Of a stretch of DNA of 64,000 bases, positions 21,120-31,968 are shown piece after piece. The DNA comes from Botryosphaeria dothidea (lineage: Eukaryota > Ascomycota > Dothideomycetes > Botryosphaeriales > Botryosphaeriaceae), in contig WWBZ02000033.1 in NCBI GenBank assembly GCA_011503125.2, positions 248,001 through 312,000 of the forward strand, written 5' to 3'. The notes under the pieces are model-generated. The model was not told the origin of the DNA. It worked only from the letters and a program-made list of their open reading frames with translations, and did not search any database. A program made the position numbers and the translations under genes. The stretch's first letter is position 1. Each line of letters begins with the position of its first letter.

Positions 21120-22955
21120 ATGAGCCAAGTCGAGGCTCTCTACATCTTCGATGAGCACAAGTAAGTTGCCCCAAAGCACCCCGCCGCCTCTGTCCCACCA
21201 TGCTCACACGCCTCGCGCCCAGCAACCTGATCCTCGAGCACGTCTACTGTGCCCGCCCTCCCTCCGCTCACGTCCTCCTCCCGCTCTACCTCGCCCACCC
21301 CGCCCCGCGACCCTCTCTCGTCTACCTGCCCTCGACGAATCCGCCCACTCTCGTCCACTCCATCATCCAGGACCGCCTACTCTTCCTCGCTCCCTCCAGC
21401 GTAGACACCGAGCCGCTCCTCGTCCTCGAATTCCTACACCGAGTCGCCGATGCGATAGAAGACTTCCTGGGCTCGCCGCTGCTGGCCACCAAGATCGAGG
21501 CCAACTACGATGTCGTCGCCCAGCTGCTGGGCGAGATGTGCGACGCCGGCATAGTCGCCAACACCGAGGGCAACGCCCTGCGCGACGTCGTCGAGGCCCC
21601 CAACGCCATCAAAAACCTGCTGGGCAACATCGGCCTCCCCTCGTACGCGTCCCCAGCATCCCCCCCCCCCAACGCCTGGACCTCTGCTAATCGCGACCCA
21701 CAGCTCCTCCCCCGCCCTCAACCCCTCCACCTCGTTCGGCCGCCCCTCCCTCAAACCCACCCTCACACCCCCGGGCACCTCGCCCACGACCTCGCCCGTG
21801 CCCTGGCGCCGCGCCAACGTGCGCCACACCTCCAACGAGCTGTACGTCGACCTCGTCGAGACGCTCTCCGTCACGCTCTCGCCCTCCGGCCGCCCCATCG
21901 CCGCCCACGCCAACGGCAGCATCGCCTTCACGTCCAAGGTCTCGGGCATTCCCGACCTGGTCCTCCGCCTCGACGCGCCCGGCGGCGTCGGCAACGTCGT
22001 CCAGCTGCCCGTGTTCCACCCGTGCGTGCGCCTGGCGCGCTGGCGCGAGCGCCCCGGCGAGCTGTCCTTCGTGCCGCCCGACGGCCGCTTCGTGCTGGCC
22101 GGGTACGAGGTCGACCTGCTGGGCGCCGACCACCTGCTGGCCGCCTCGAACCTCAAGCCGGGCCATTCCTCCTCAGCGGCCAAGCTCAACATCCCCGCGA
22201 ACGTCGAGGTCCGGACGGGGCTGGGCGCGCAGGGCGCCGACTTCGAGGTGCGGCTGGCGCTCTCCGCGCGCTTCAGGGCGGCCGGCGCTGGGGGCGGCGG
22301 CGGCGGCGGCGGGCTGGGAGGACGGGCGGGCTCCGGGTTTGGCGGCATGGGCGCGCACGGCGGCACCAGCGCCGCGCCGCAGCTGTCGGACGTGGTGGTG
22401 CGCGTGCCGCTGCCGGCGGGCGTGCGCAACATCGCCGACCTGCGCCCGTCGCGCGGCGAGGCGCAGTACGCGCCCGGCGACGCGGCGCTGGAGTGGCGGA
22501 TCGGGACGAAGGACGCTGCGAGTTTGTTGACGCTGGGGATGGGCGCGGTGGCGACGTTGAGGTGCTCGGTGGTGGGGGCGGTGGATGAGGAGGATGGCGA
22601 GGATGGGGAGGGCGGCGCGCTGGTGCTGGGGACGGGGAAGTATGATTATGATGAGGTGGAGGCGGCGTCTTCGGGGTATCAGTCCAGCACGTTGGTGGAG
22701 AAGTCGGCGTCGAACGGGAATGGTAATGCGGACGTGGATGCGCGGGCGGAGAGGAGGCGGAGGGCGAATAGGCTGCTCATGCCGAGCAGTGCGGCGCTGA
22801 GCTTCCAGGTGAAGGGATGGCTGGCGAGTGGAGTCAAGGTAGAGACTTTGAACTTGGATCAGAGGAAGTCGCGAGGGCTGGGGGCGGGGGTGACGCCTTA
22901 TAAAGGGGTCAAGTATCTGACGGTGTGTAGAGATGGGGTGGAGGTGAGGTGTTGA
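21120..22955 (+). CDS. apm3: AP-3 adaptor complex mu subunit
   Basis: Exons 21120-21160, 21223-21642 and 21704-22955 sum to 1713 nt and give 570 residues. The first 41-nt exon encodes MSQVEALYIFDEH and splices to NNLILEHVY, the start of the longin-like sigma/mu fold. LLVLEFLHRVADAIEDFLG and the loop up to NIGLP complete it. The mu homology domain starts at WRRANVRHTSNELYVDLVETL, with GRPIAAHANGSIAFTSKVSGIPDLVLRL, the form typical of AP-3 mu. A long Gly-rich loop (near 22290-22350) is inserted into the homology domain. AP-3 sorts cargo from the Golgi or endosome to the vacuole. The downstream half is strongly G-rich in third positions. Confidence 0.92.
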
Positions 22956-23518
22956 TTAGAAAGATGGGAGTTTAAGAAAGGCATTGGGCCGGTTGATTCA
23001 AAGTTGAGGAGCGGTGGCATTTGAATGGGGGCTGTTGCATGGAAGGCGGATATTACCGTGCCTCCGATTTTGTCTATAAGATAGCCTCATGACGCAAAAG
23101 TACCAATATCCGAATCCAAATATCGTCAAGTTAACCGTCAGCATAGTTGGGATTTCACCCAGCCAGAGAGCAGCAACGCGATGCTCGCTTCGACCCTTAA
23201 TGGGCCACTTTCGGCTGAAGGGATGTCAAGGCCGAGGCGACAAGAACTCCGCCACAGACCAGATAGCAAAGCTAGTCAAGCGGTCCAAGCCGCCAAAACG
23301 ACAGCAGAATAAACTCTCAATTTCCACGAGATGCAGAGACACCATATGATACAGGTCTATAACGATCCGGGGGAAGCTGACGCAATCGGGATCTCCATCA
23401 TCTTGATTGGTCCATTATTCTACAACTTTCAATCTCCCCCTCAGATGGACCCCAGTTCCTCCTTCACCTCCATAGCTTCTCAGGACGATCCGCTCCAGGA
23501 ATTGACGGCAGAACTCGT
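22956..23518. other. Convergent 3' region of the AP-3 mu and Cox9 genes
   Basis: These 563 bp hold the 3' ends of two convergent genes. A short AT-rich, low-complexity stretch is present. No gene is supported. Confidence 0.45.
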
Positions 23519-23975
23519 CTATTGGCCCAGAGCCTTGGCGCGCTCATCCTCGAGGCGGGTGTAGTAGGCGTCGCGGTGACGGACGGCGGGGACGTGGTAG
23601 CCGTACCACCAAGCGTAGCCGGTAGCGGTACCGAGGCCTGCGGAAGCGCGCAAGAAGCTGGCGTTAGCGATGGCTGGACAAACGGCACGGTGTCGCGGTT
23701 ATGCGGAAGAGTGGGCGTTTTCTCCAATTGGTGCGGGCGGTTGTCGCGGGAGACGATCCGCGGGCTTTCGAGGGACAGATCTTGCGTAGAGACCTCGCGG
23801 AAGAGGCTGAAGAACGCAGGGACGAAATTCTGAACAGGGTTCTACGCACCGAGAGCGACGGAGAGGTCGAGGACGAGGCCTCTGCGGAGCATCTGTGTTA
23901 CGGCGCGGGTCAGCAATTGCCGGGGCAATGGGTGGGAATGGGGCCTTGGCGTACTCCAGTGATGGGCTTGACCAT
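23519..23975 (-). CDS. cox9: Cytochrome c oxidase subunit VIIa (Cox9-like)
   Basis: This is a 60-residue protein hidden in three exons: 23975-23955, 23892-23850 and 23637-23519 (sum 183 nt). It reads MVKPITG, MLRRGLVLDLSVALG and GTATGYAWWYGYHVPAVRHR, then RDAYYTRLEDERA. This is the fungal Cox9/subunit VIIa layout: a short basic matrix-side N-terminus, one transmembrane helix with the YAWWYGYHVP motif, and an acidic/basic C-terminal helix. It is a nuclear-encoded inner-membrane subunit of respiratory complex IV with no cleaved presequence. The first coding exon has only seven codons. It shares a 334-bp divergent promoter with TAF8. Confidence 0.9.
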
Positions 23976-24310
23976 TTTGGCGGCGGGGAGTGGAGAGTGC
24001 GGAGAGCGGACGTTGGAGGGTTTGCGGGTTGGGACTTGGGTGGTGTGACGCGGGATGCGGTGATGCTTGGGTCGCAGGTCGCAGCTTCCTTCCCCCGGCG
24101 ACATGTAATGCCGGCGCCGGCAGAGTGGCTGCCAGAAAGGTGAGGAGCGAGCGGGTGGCCCAAGCTGCGACCGCGCGCGCGCCGCTCCGCCTTCCCACAG
24201 CTTGCCGCCTCACCACCACCACCATGCGCGTCACATAGCAGCGCCAACCTATCCCTCGCCCGCATCCCCCAACACCGCATCCCGATCAATCGCCTCGCCC
24301 TCGCTGCGCA
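23976..24310. promoter_or_regulatory. Compact bidirectional promoter between cox9 and taf8
   Basis: Only 335 bp separate the two start codons. The region is rich in GC around 24110-24190 and then CT/CA-rich toward the taf8 start, with no TATA box apparent. That suits a housekeeping bidirectional promoter. Confidence 0.45.
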
Positions 24311-25361
24311 ATGATGCCCGGACTGCGCTACCCCGATGCTTCCATGCAGAACCACGCCGGCATCAAGCGAGAACTTCCCGACGACCAATCCAACTCACTC
24401 CAACTCACATCCTCCAAACGCCGCCGCATCGTGCGCCATGGCATACGGCACAAACAGCCATGGCGCGAAGATCCTTCCATCACTTCCCCGCAGGACGAGG
24501 CCTTCTTCCAGAGCCAGATCCTACGCGCCATCTCCGTTGGCCTGACCTCCGTTGGCTTCGAGGGTGCAAAGCCGACCGCTCTCGAGGCATTCCGCGCCCA
24601 AGTTGACGAATGTACGCGCAAACAACGTCCTGCACGACACCAAAGACTCTGCTAACACGCGCTCTGCCGCAGTCATGCTCCACCTCCTCTCCGACGTGCG
24701 CACCTCGATGGAACACGCCCGCCGCACCGCGCCCACGCCCACCGACTTCGCCCGCGCCCTCGCCCGCTCGGGCTACACCTCGTCCGACCTCGAGCCGCAG
24801 ATCCAACTGCCCATCCCGCCCGCCGTCGTGCTGCCGCCCGTCCCGGCGCCCCCGGCGGCCGAGGAGCCGCCGCCGCAGCTCGAGCAGGTGCTGGGCGCCG
24901 AGCTGTCGGGCGCGGGCGAGAAGAACAGCCGCGCGTACATCCCGCCGCACTTCCCCGCGTTCCCGAGCAAGCACACGTGGCAGAGCACGCCCGTGTACAG
25001 CTCGCGCGAGACGGATCCGCGCAAGATCCGCGAGCGGGCGACGCAGGAGGGCATCTTGGCGGAGCAGGCGCTGCGGAAGCTGATGGCAGCCAAGGGCACG
25101 GGCGCGACGAGGAAGCGCGTGGCGGCGGAGAAGAAGAGGGGTGCGGGTGATGGGAAGAGGACGGGGCCGCACAGCAGGGAGATGTGGGAGGAGGCGATGC
25201 GGGACGTCATACGCGAGGATGAGATGAATCGGGGGGATGTGTTTATGGGTGGATTGGAGGAGGAGGAGCAGGGTGGCAGGCCCAACGAATTCGTGGTGGA
25301 TACGGGACTGCTGGTCAACTACGACAAGAAGTACTGGAGGAAGGGAGCCCAGGCGACATAG
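24311..25361 (+). CDS. taf8: TFIID subunit TAF8
   Basis: Exons 24311-24611 and 24673-25361 sum to 990 nt and give 329 residues. A basic N-terminus (KRRRIVRH) is followed by a histone-fold/bromo-associated domain from about residue 55 to 150: DEAFFQSQILRAISVGLTSVGFEG, EAFRAQVDE joined by splicing to FMLHLLSDVRTSMEHARRT, and TDFARALARSGY. A Pro-rich linker leads to the TAF8 C-terminal motif YIPPHFPAFPSKHTWQSTPVY near residues 205-225, which is diagnostic for TAF8. The tail is Lys/Arg-rich, as expected for nuclear import of the TAF8-TAF10 pair. It acts in TFIID assembly at RNA polymerase II promoters. Confidence 0.92.
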
Positions 25362-25799
25362 TCTTGACGCGTGTCATGGAGAGGGCTGTGGAGCTGTTCG
25401 ACTTTACGATGCGGAAAGCGAAACAGGCAGTCGAAGAGGGACAAGCATTTTCTAGCGCGGCGTTTCAGGCATGGGTTTTATTGGGACTGGAGCATGGGTG
25501 ATTATTGTTCTGAAAACATTACCAGGGAAAAGCTCCGCAGCAGCATTGAGAACGAGAATACCATGATTGCGAGCGTTTTGGCAAGGAGGAATTGGGCTTC
25601 AGATAAAGTCGCTGAGCTCAAATGCTAGAAAAATGATGCTTTTCTGTTACTTATATACATGACCGGGTGGCAGCAAATCGCAGATTGCTCTAAGCTTTTG
25701 AAATACAGATTTCGAATGAGCATGAGCATGATTCGATTGAAAATGGAAATCGGGCATGAACATTTCCGAGTGTGACGTCGGGGTTGGGAATCCAAAACG
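25362..25799. other. Convergent 3' region of taf8 and som1
   Basis: These 438 bp hold two 3' untranslated regions, moderately AT-rich around 25620-25750. I see no gene. Confidence 0.5.
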
Positions 25800-26127
25800 T
25801 CACAGCCGATGCTCCAAGCCCTCCCACGCCGTCGTCTCGACCGTCAGTCCGTTTGCGCATCTGAGCAGGAGGCAACAAGTCAGCCGTTCGCTCGCCTGGG
25901 CCATTCTCTGCACTTGCAACTCACCTCCGGAACAGCCGCACCAGCGGCCGGCACATGACACGGCCGCGCGGATCGTTGCGGTTCTCGACCTCGCACGCGT
26001 ACTGCACCATCTCCAGCAGCTTGCATCGCTCCAGCTCGATCCCGCCCTTGCGGTACTTGCCGCGCGCATCGTACTGCACTCGCGCGGCGAGCTCTTGTGC
26101 CGGGAAGGCTTCGACCGGGGGTGCCAT
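25800..26127 (-). CDS. som1: Mitochondrial inner membrane protease component Som1
   Basis: Exons 26127-25925 and 25860-25800 sum to 264 nt and give 87 residues. The protein reads MAPPVEAFPAQELAARVQYD, then GGIELERCKLLEMVQYACE, then RVMCRPLVRLFRR spliced to CANGLTVETTAWEG near the C-terminus. The pattern of a short N-terminal Pro-rich segment, C-x-L-L-E-M-x-Q-Y-x-C, C-x-P-x-x-R-x-F-R-R-C and the TVETTAWEG end matches the Som1 family. In yeast, Som1 associates with the Imp1/Imp2 inner membrane peptidase and helps substrate selection in the intermembrane space. The paired cysteines fit a small twin-Cys-type intermembrane protein. Its start is 182 bp from the divergent recombination gene. Confidence 0.88.
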
Positions 26128-26309
26128 TGGGCCGAGCGGGTGGTGAGAAAGAGCGAGGAGCGAGGAGCGAGGAAAGGGGAAGAGAGAGAAACCACCGCCT
26201 TCTTCGGCTCCGAAATGCCCTGTGTGCCGGCCGCAGCTAGGAGGGCAGTCGGGCTCACGTGAAGGGTGTCTTTTTTGAAGAAGAGATCGGGTCTGAAGAG
26301 CTGAGCGAG

Positions 26310-27545
26310 ATGGGAGCTGAGGCCGTGGGACGGCGGCTGTTGGGTGAGGTTGAAGACGCCGGTCTGGACGAGGTGAGGAGACTCTTGATATCCCGTTCGC
26401 CACGCAGCCTAACGCAGGATATTTCCCAAACATCACAACGAATATTCAATTGCTAACTCCGATAGGTCCTCCGCTCCGTGAGAGCATCTGCCCATCCTGA
26501 ACTGAATTCGTCGCGTTTCGGCATCCGACCTCTGGACCGCCTGCTGCATCTCTTCCAGCAACACGCCGTCCAACCACTCCAACAATCTACCGCGCAGCCA
26601 CCCAAGAACCGTACCCCACAGAAATGCCCCATCATCGAGCTCACATCCCTCGGCCCCGGCCAAGGCAAAACCCACCTCCTCTACCTCATCACCGCCCTCG
26701 CCGTCCTCCCTCGCCACTACGACGGCATCCCCCTCCACGGCAAAGCCAGCGCCGTCATCATCCTCGACACCGACAACCGCTTCTCCGTCCCGCGCCTCGC
26801 CCGCGTCGCCCACCACCACATAACGCGCTGCTGCGGCCACCACGGCGCGCAGCCCGCCGCCATCGCCACGGACGCCCTCCTCGCCGCCACCCTCGCCCAC
26901 GTCCATCTCCTCCGCCCGCAATCCCACGCCGCCCTCCTCGCCGCCCTGCGCGCCCTCCCCGCCTTCCTCGCTTCCCGCGCCAACCCGTCGTCCCGCCGGC
27001 CCCTCCACTCCGTCCTCCTCGACAGCGCGTCCGCCTTCTTCTGGCCGCTGCGCGCCGCCGCCGACGCGCGCCGCACCGCGTCCATCGGCGCGCAGCACCC
27101 CGCTGCGTCCGCCTCTGCGGCCGACGCCTACGCTGCTCTCGCACACGAGCTGGGCGCGCTGAGCGCCCGGCTCGACGTCGCTGTCGTCGTGACTACTGTC
27201 GGTGCGTCGCAGCGCGGGGGGGAAGTGAAGCCGCTGTTGCCGGCGGCTTTCACGAACGTAGCGACGCTGCGGCTGGTCGTCGCGAGGGAGGCGGTGCGGC
27301 CGTTTGCGCTGCGGATGATCGTGGGGGAGGCGAGGGTGGAGAGGAGCCAGAGGCAGGGGGTTGTGGAGAAGGGGGTGTTCGGGGTGAGGGTGGATGGGTG
27401 GGGGAGGGGGGGTTGGGGGAGGGCTGTTGAGGAGGCGCTGGAGGGGGGAATGGGGCGGTGGGGGTTGGTTGTTAGGGGGGAGGGGGTGTGGGTTTTGGAG
27501 GATGAGGAGGGCGAGGGAGATGGTGGTGGTGGTGGTGGTGGTTAG
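26310..27545 (+). CDS. RAD51-family recombination protein, XRCC2-like
   Basis: Exons 26310-26372 and 26466-27545 sum to 1143 nt and give 380 residues. The N-terminus (MGAEAVGRRLLGEVEDAGLD) leads to the RecA-type ATPase core. Walker A is LTSLGPGQGKTHLLYL near residues 75-90. A VIILDTDNRFSVPRL strand follows, and Walker B-like SVLLDSASAFFW lies near residue 205. A DVAVVVTTVGAS strand fits the RecA Walker B/loop 1 region. The C-terminus is Gly/Trp-rich and ends in eight glycines coded by GGT repeats. The arrangement fits XRCC2-like RAD51 paralogues, which act in homologous recombination in the nucleus. The upstream open frame begins at a GTG, so the ATG at 26310 is the start. The coding strand from about 27345 to 27490 is extremely G-rich. 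Confidence 0.8.
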
Positions 27546-28279
27546 TGAATGGGCGGCGGTGGGATGTGTTTGATGGTGTAGAGGTGGAAGAAAGAACACT
27601 CTAAATCTGTGCGCCGGCAGGAAAAATTCCCCAGCGCGGGGAGAAGATCGTCGTCTGTGGTAAGCTGCCTGTGGAGCAGTATGGAGAGTAGAGAAACGGA
27701 ACCACGGGTTTGGGCTGCGTACACGGTTTGAGGTCATCACAGTAGCAGGAGCTTCACTCCTATACTGACTCGGTAAGTGCGACAGAACATTTGTGTGAGC
27801 TCTGCGGCTGATAGTGAGGCTTAGTGTCGAACAGCGTGCAGCAGGACATTTGCTCCAAAAGATGATGAGCAAAGCCTTGGTCGTTGACAAAGTGACATGC
27901 CACTTTTCTTGACGCGAAAACAACTTCATTGCAACAACCTTTGAAGGACTGCCTGAAAGCGGTGTAAATCAATAGTGCTTATCATTGCAGGCAAAGACTT
28001 CGAAAGTGTTTTCAGTGCACTCGTTCTTACCATCTACTTTGTCACCAGAGTCTTGCCAGGAGTTTTGCATTTTCTTCTTTCGGTTACGACTCCGGATTGG
28101 TTGGGTCTAAGTATAGTATGCTGCTTTCTGTGGGGCTGGTGTTGTTTCGGCCCCCAAGTGCTTGATTGGCTAGTGCTTACTGCAGCTGAGGCTTAGAACC
28201 CGCCGTGCCACCGCATTCTCACGTGTATTTAACAACCTGCTGTGCCACTTTCGACGGATGACGCGTGGGTTCTTCTGCC
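27546..28279. other. Intergenic region, no gene recognised
   Basis: About 730 bp hold the 3' end of the XRCC2-like gene and the promoter of the DUF6536 gene. Short frames (for example 27975-28196 plus) lack domain-like features. Confidence 0.45.
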
Positions 28280-30695
28280 ATGTCTTTGTTGCGGACTCGG
28301 CCCGCGTACGAGCGGCTAGACACAGGAGATCTGGGAGATGGCTACCAAGAGAGCATAGAGCTGCCGAGACACACAAGGTAGTTGCCGATTCCGTGTCGTG
28401 GGGGTTGTAGCGCTGACCCCTTGCCCCAGAACAGCATCTTCAACGGATTTTGATGCCATCTTGAGCAAAGGCTCTTATTCCGATGGCGGGCAGGAGCATC
28501 TCGATGAGGCTTTCGCCCTCGAGACCAACACCCGGCCGCATCGGTCTCGCATCTCCGGGTGGCGGGTGGGCGCACTTGCGGCAGCCATCATGACCGTCAC
28601 CGTCATGCTGCTGAATATCGTCATCACGACCTGGGTCATGACGCGTCGAGAGTACCACGAGGTCGATGGCTGGATGGTCATGTTCCAAGGCGACTGCGAG
28701 TCTGCAAAAGAAACCAGTCGCTGGCTTCATTTCCTCATCAACGCCCTCAGCACCGTCTTGCTCGGGTCGAGCAACTATTGCATGCAAGTCCTGAGTTCTC
28801 CGACGCGCAACGAGCTTGTGCGTGCGCATAATAGAAAATTCTGGTTACACATTGGCGTTCCCAACACGCGCAACTTGCGGCACATTGGCAAGGATAGAAC
28901 AGTGCTTTGGATTCTGCTTTTCCTCTCGTCGGTTCCACTGCATTTAATGTAAGTCATCGTTGCATTCCTCACCAACCTTGTACTCATCCGGAAAAGCTTT
29001 AACTCGGTCATCTTCGCCAACGTCCAAGCAAATGACTACACTGTCCTCCCGGTCACCCCAGCTTTCCTCAATGGCGGACAGTACAACACCTCCGGCCTAT
29101 TTGGTATGGACACTGAGGGCGTAAAGCAATTTGACGGCAATGCGACAGTCATCAGAAAAAAGTTCCAGCAGCTGCTTTCGGAGGAAGGCAAGACAACTAA
29201 CTTGTCCACAGCTGCTTGTCTCGACGCGTACAACAATCAGTACATTTCCAAGTACGGCGACGTCTTGCTGGTCCAAGACGAAGTCGTCTGGCGGAATCCC
29301 GATGTCTGGGCCCCTACCTGGAGATTCGAGAACGGGACAGCGCATCCAAGCCACTACGACTGGACTGAATTTAAGATCGTCAATTCTACCACCTACTTGA
29401 AGCTGTGGCCGAGTAACAACAGCCCTCAGCGCGCGAACGTGCGAGACGTCTTCCCTTTCCTCAGCTACCCGGACCAATATCCCTCCAACGGCTGGCTCTG
29501 CCCGTCCCGCTCGACCACCGACTGCGACACGAGCTCGAGCGACGAGGTCCCCGACAAGGACACATGGTCACCCTACGGCCACCCCGTGCAGCACTGCGTC
29601 GCCGAGGTCGTCGAGGAGCAGTGCCGCCTGCAGTTCAGCGCCAAGATCGCCACCGCCGTCATCGTCGCCAACGTCGTCAAGGCCGTCTGCATCGTCACCA
29701 TGCTCTGCCGCCACAAGGCGCACTACCTCGTCACCCTCGGCGACGCCATCGCCTGCTTCCTCGAGCACCCCGACCCCGAAACGCGCCGCCGCTGCCTCCA
29801 CGACAAGGCCCTCATGGTCAAGGAGTGGACCTGGATGACCACGCACGGCTACACCGACCCCAAGCGCGTCGCCGTCGACCCGGAGCCCTACCGCCCGCGC
29901 CGCACGCGCTGGGCCAGAGCGGCGTCCAAGCGCCGCTGGTGGACGACGTACCTCACCTACGGCGCCGCGCTCGTCTTCGCCGCGGTCGCCATCGCACGGT
30001 CGCTCGCGGGCATGCCGCGCTCCGCCGCGGCGCTATGGGCCGTCGGCTTCGGCGAGCTGCGCGGCAACAACCTGCTGGCGCTCAGCACCAGCACGATGGG
30101 CAGCATCTTCGTCGCCAACGTGCCGCAGGCCCTGCTGAGCTACCTGTACGTCGCCTTCAACGCGCTGCACACGTGCATGCTGGTGGCGCGCGAGTGGGCG
30201 GCGTACGCGGCCGCGCGCAAGCCGCTGCGCGTCACGACGCCGCTGGGCGCGCAGCGCAGCACCTACTGGCTGCAGCTGCCGTACCGCTACGCGCTGCCGC
30301 TGACGGTGGCGAGCGGGCTGCTGCACTGGCTGGCGTCGCAGAGCCTGTTCATGGTGAGCGTGACGATTTTGGATGGGGCGAGGGAGCCGAGTCGGGAGGT
30401 GCAGACGTGTGGGTATTCGCCCGTTGCGATTATCTTGACGACGGCGGTCGGGAGCGTGTTGGTGGTTGGCGGGTTGGCGATGGCGGCGCGGAGGTACCCG
30501 GCGAGGATGCCGCTGGCGAGCAGTTGTAGCGCGGCGATCAGCGCGGCGTGTCATCCGCCTGAGGGGGATGGGAGTGCGGCGTTGCTGCCGGTGAAGTGGG
30601 GGGTTGTGGAGGATGGTGGGAGGGATGGCGTTGGGCATATTTCGTTCTCAAGTTTTGAGGTTGAGACGCCGATTATTGGGAGGAAGTACGCGTAA
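28280..30695 (+). CDS. DUF6536 family multi-pass membrane protein
   Basis: Exons 28280-28377, 28430-28948 and 28997-30695 sum to 2316 nt and give 771 residues. After a 70-residue polar N-terminus comes GWRVGALAAAIMTVTVMLLN, then a GDC motif (MFQGDCESAKETSRWLHFLIN). LSTVLLGSSNYCMQVLSSPT, WLHIGVPNTRNLRHIGKDR and LWILLFLSSVPLHLIFNSV follow. These are the fixed blocks of the fungal DUF6536 domain. A large loop with N-glycosylation sites and cysteines comes next. Then come several helices (TAVIVANVVKAVCIVTML, TYGAALVFAAVAIARSL and NVPQALLSYLYVAFNALHTCMLV) and a short cytosolic tail. The biochemical function of the family is unknown. It is one of many such genes usually found in fungal subtelomeric or accessory regions. 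Confidence 0.9.
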
Positions 30696-31968
30696 AATGC
30701 ATGGAATAGGCGCTGGACTGGTGGCGTTTGTCGTACCAAGGGTGCGACTGTGGGATAAAAACTCCAGAAGAGAATTACAGGCGTAGCGTATTGGCGGTAT
30801 TGTAGTTTCTTGCAAGCATGTACTCGGTTTTGTCTGAATTGGTAAGGGTCTCCGGACTCTTTGATAGTAGCGTCAGCGGAGTTTAGGGTAGGTACGCATC
30901 TTCTAGTAGCTTCGATCACAGACTAACTAGCCGGATTCATTCTATAGGCATTCGGTCAAGCTGAGTTGACTTTCCAATGCAAAGTACAACTTATCTTCTC
31001 GCGTGATCTTGGACGATACACAGCCAACCTGATGAGAAAACGGACGACATGCCAAAGTATGAAGACACCATCTTTCAACAGAGTCGCAGTGCGCCAGACC
31101 TTGGTCTAAGAGCTTGCGGATGAATTCTGGGCGCCATCTGGTAAGATACTGACCCTCTACTCAGCGAATTCGAAGGAAAGGCCAACGCCGTTCTTCCGCC
31201 AGGCACTGCAGTCCGAGATTGGTCTGTTCGATCACATTCCAGGATCATCCTTGGGAAATCTGGCTCAGTGGTTAGAAGTGCCGGAACCCTCGGCGCGCAG
31301 CTTCAGTCCTGAGCAGATACAGGAATGTTCAATCGGCAGTGGATTTCGGCTGATTTGAGATGTCCGGGCTCTGATTCGATCGTGAGTATCTTTTCATAGA
31401 CTGTGTCAGAAATCTCTTGTCGTCCCCGATCTTGATACCTTGGAGCTAAACACGGGCCGACGATTAGCTTCATCTTGGCTGGAATAGCGCGCGGAATGAG
31501 ATACGCGCGTCCAACTCCGCGCCCTGGAATATCCGCTCCGCTAACTTGGTCAATCTGCTTGCCGATTCATGTTGTTGTAAGTTGTTCCAACAGATACGGC
31601 GGCACGGTTCCGCCGCACGCAGAAGCAATGCAAGATATGCATGCAACCAGGGTGGCCAGCCTCATTTCCACAATCCGCACATATCCGCTTTCGATGTACA
31701 GCTTGTGCTACGCGATCGTACCTGCTACCACGATACGTATCGGCGCGCGGATAGGAGACAATGGCAAGTGACTGGTCTATAAAGGAGGAGTCAGCTTACT
31801 GAAACTCCACCATTAAGCTACCATTCCTCGCACGTCACTGCTATATTGCACCTCCTCTTCCTCCTCATTTCTATCAGCTTGATCTTCCTCAGGGCTATTC
31901 TCGTCTCTCCTGCCCAACATCACTTCGTCCTCCCACTCCCAAACATCACCCGAACAGCACCCACCAAA
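30696..31968. other. Long intergenic region with a candidate TATA box
   Basis: About 1.27 kb without a supported gene. A TATAAAG at 31778-31784, 185 bp before the aldoxime dehydratase start, could be its TATA box, since fungal leaders of this length are common. A 98-codon frame at 31475-31771 has no recognisable motif. A stretch near 31259-31271 resembles a tRNA A box, but no tRNA can be folded. Confidence 0.4.

Noticed and set aside
26259..26309. Upstream extension of the XRCC2-like frame to 26259
   Set aside because: The extension would begin at a GTG codon. The ATG at 26310 in good context is the natural start.
27524..27541. GGT repeat as a possible microsatellite outside coding sequence
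   Set aside because: It is in frame and codes the C-terminal glycines of the XRCC2-like protein, so it is described there.
31244..31350. tRNA-like A box (TGGCTCAGTGG) and a TTCAATC word downstream
   Set aside because: No T-arm or anticodon stem can be formed. The partly complementary ends are not enough for a tRNA or a tRNA-derived SINE.
31475..31782. 98- and 78-codon frames upstream of the aldoxime dehydratase gene
   Set aside because: No recognisable pattern, and two phases are open at once. They are probably chance.
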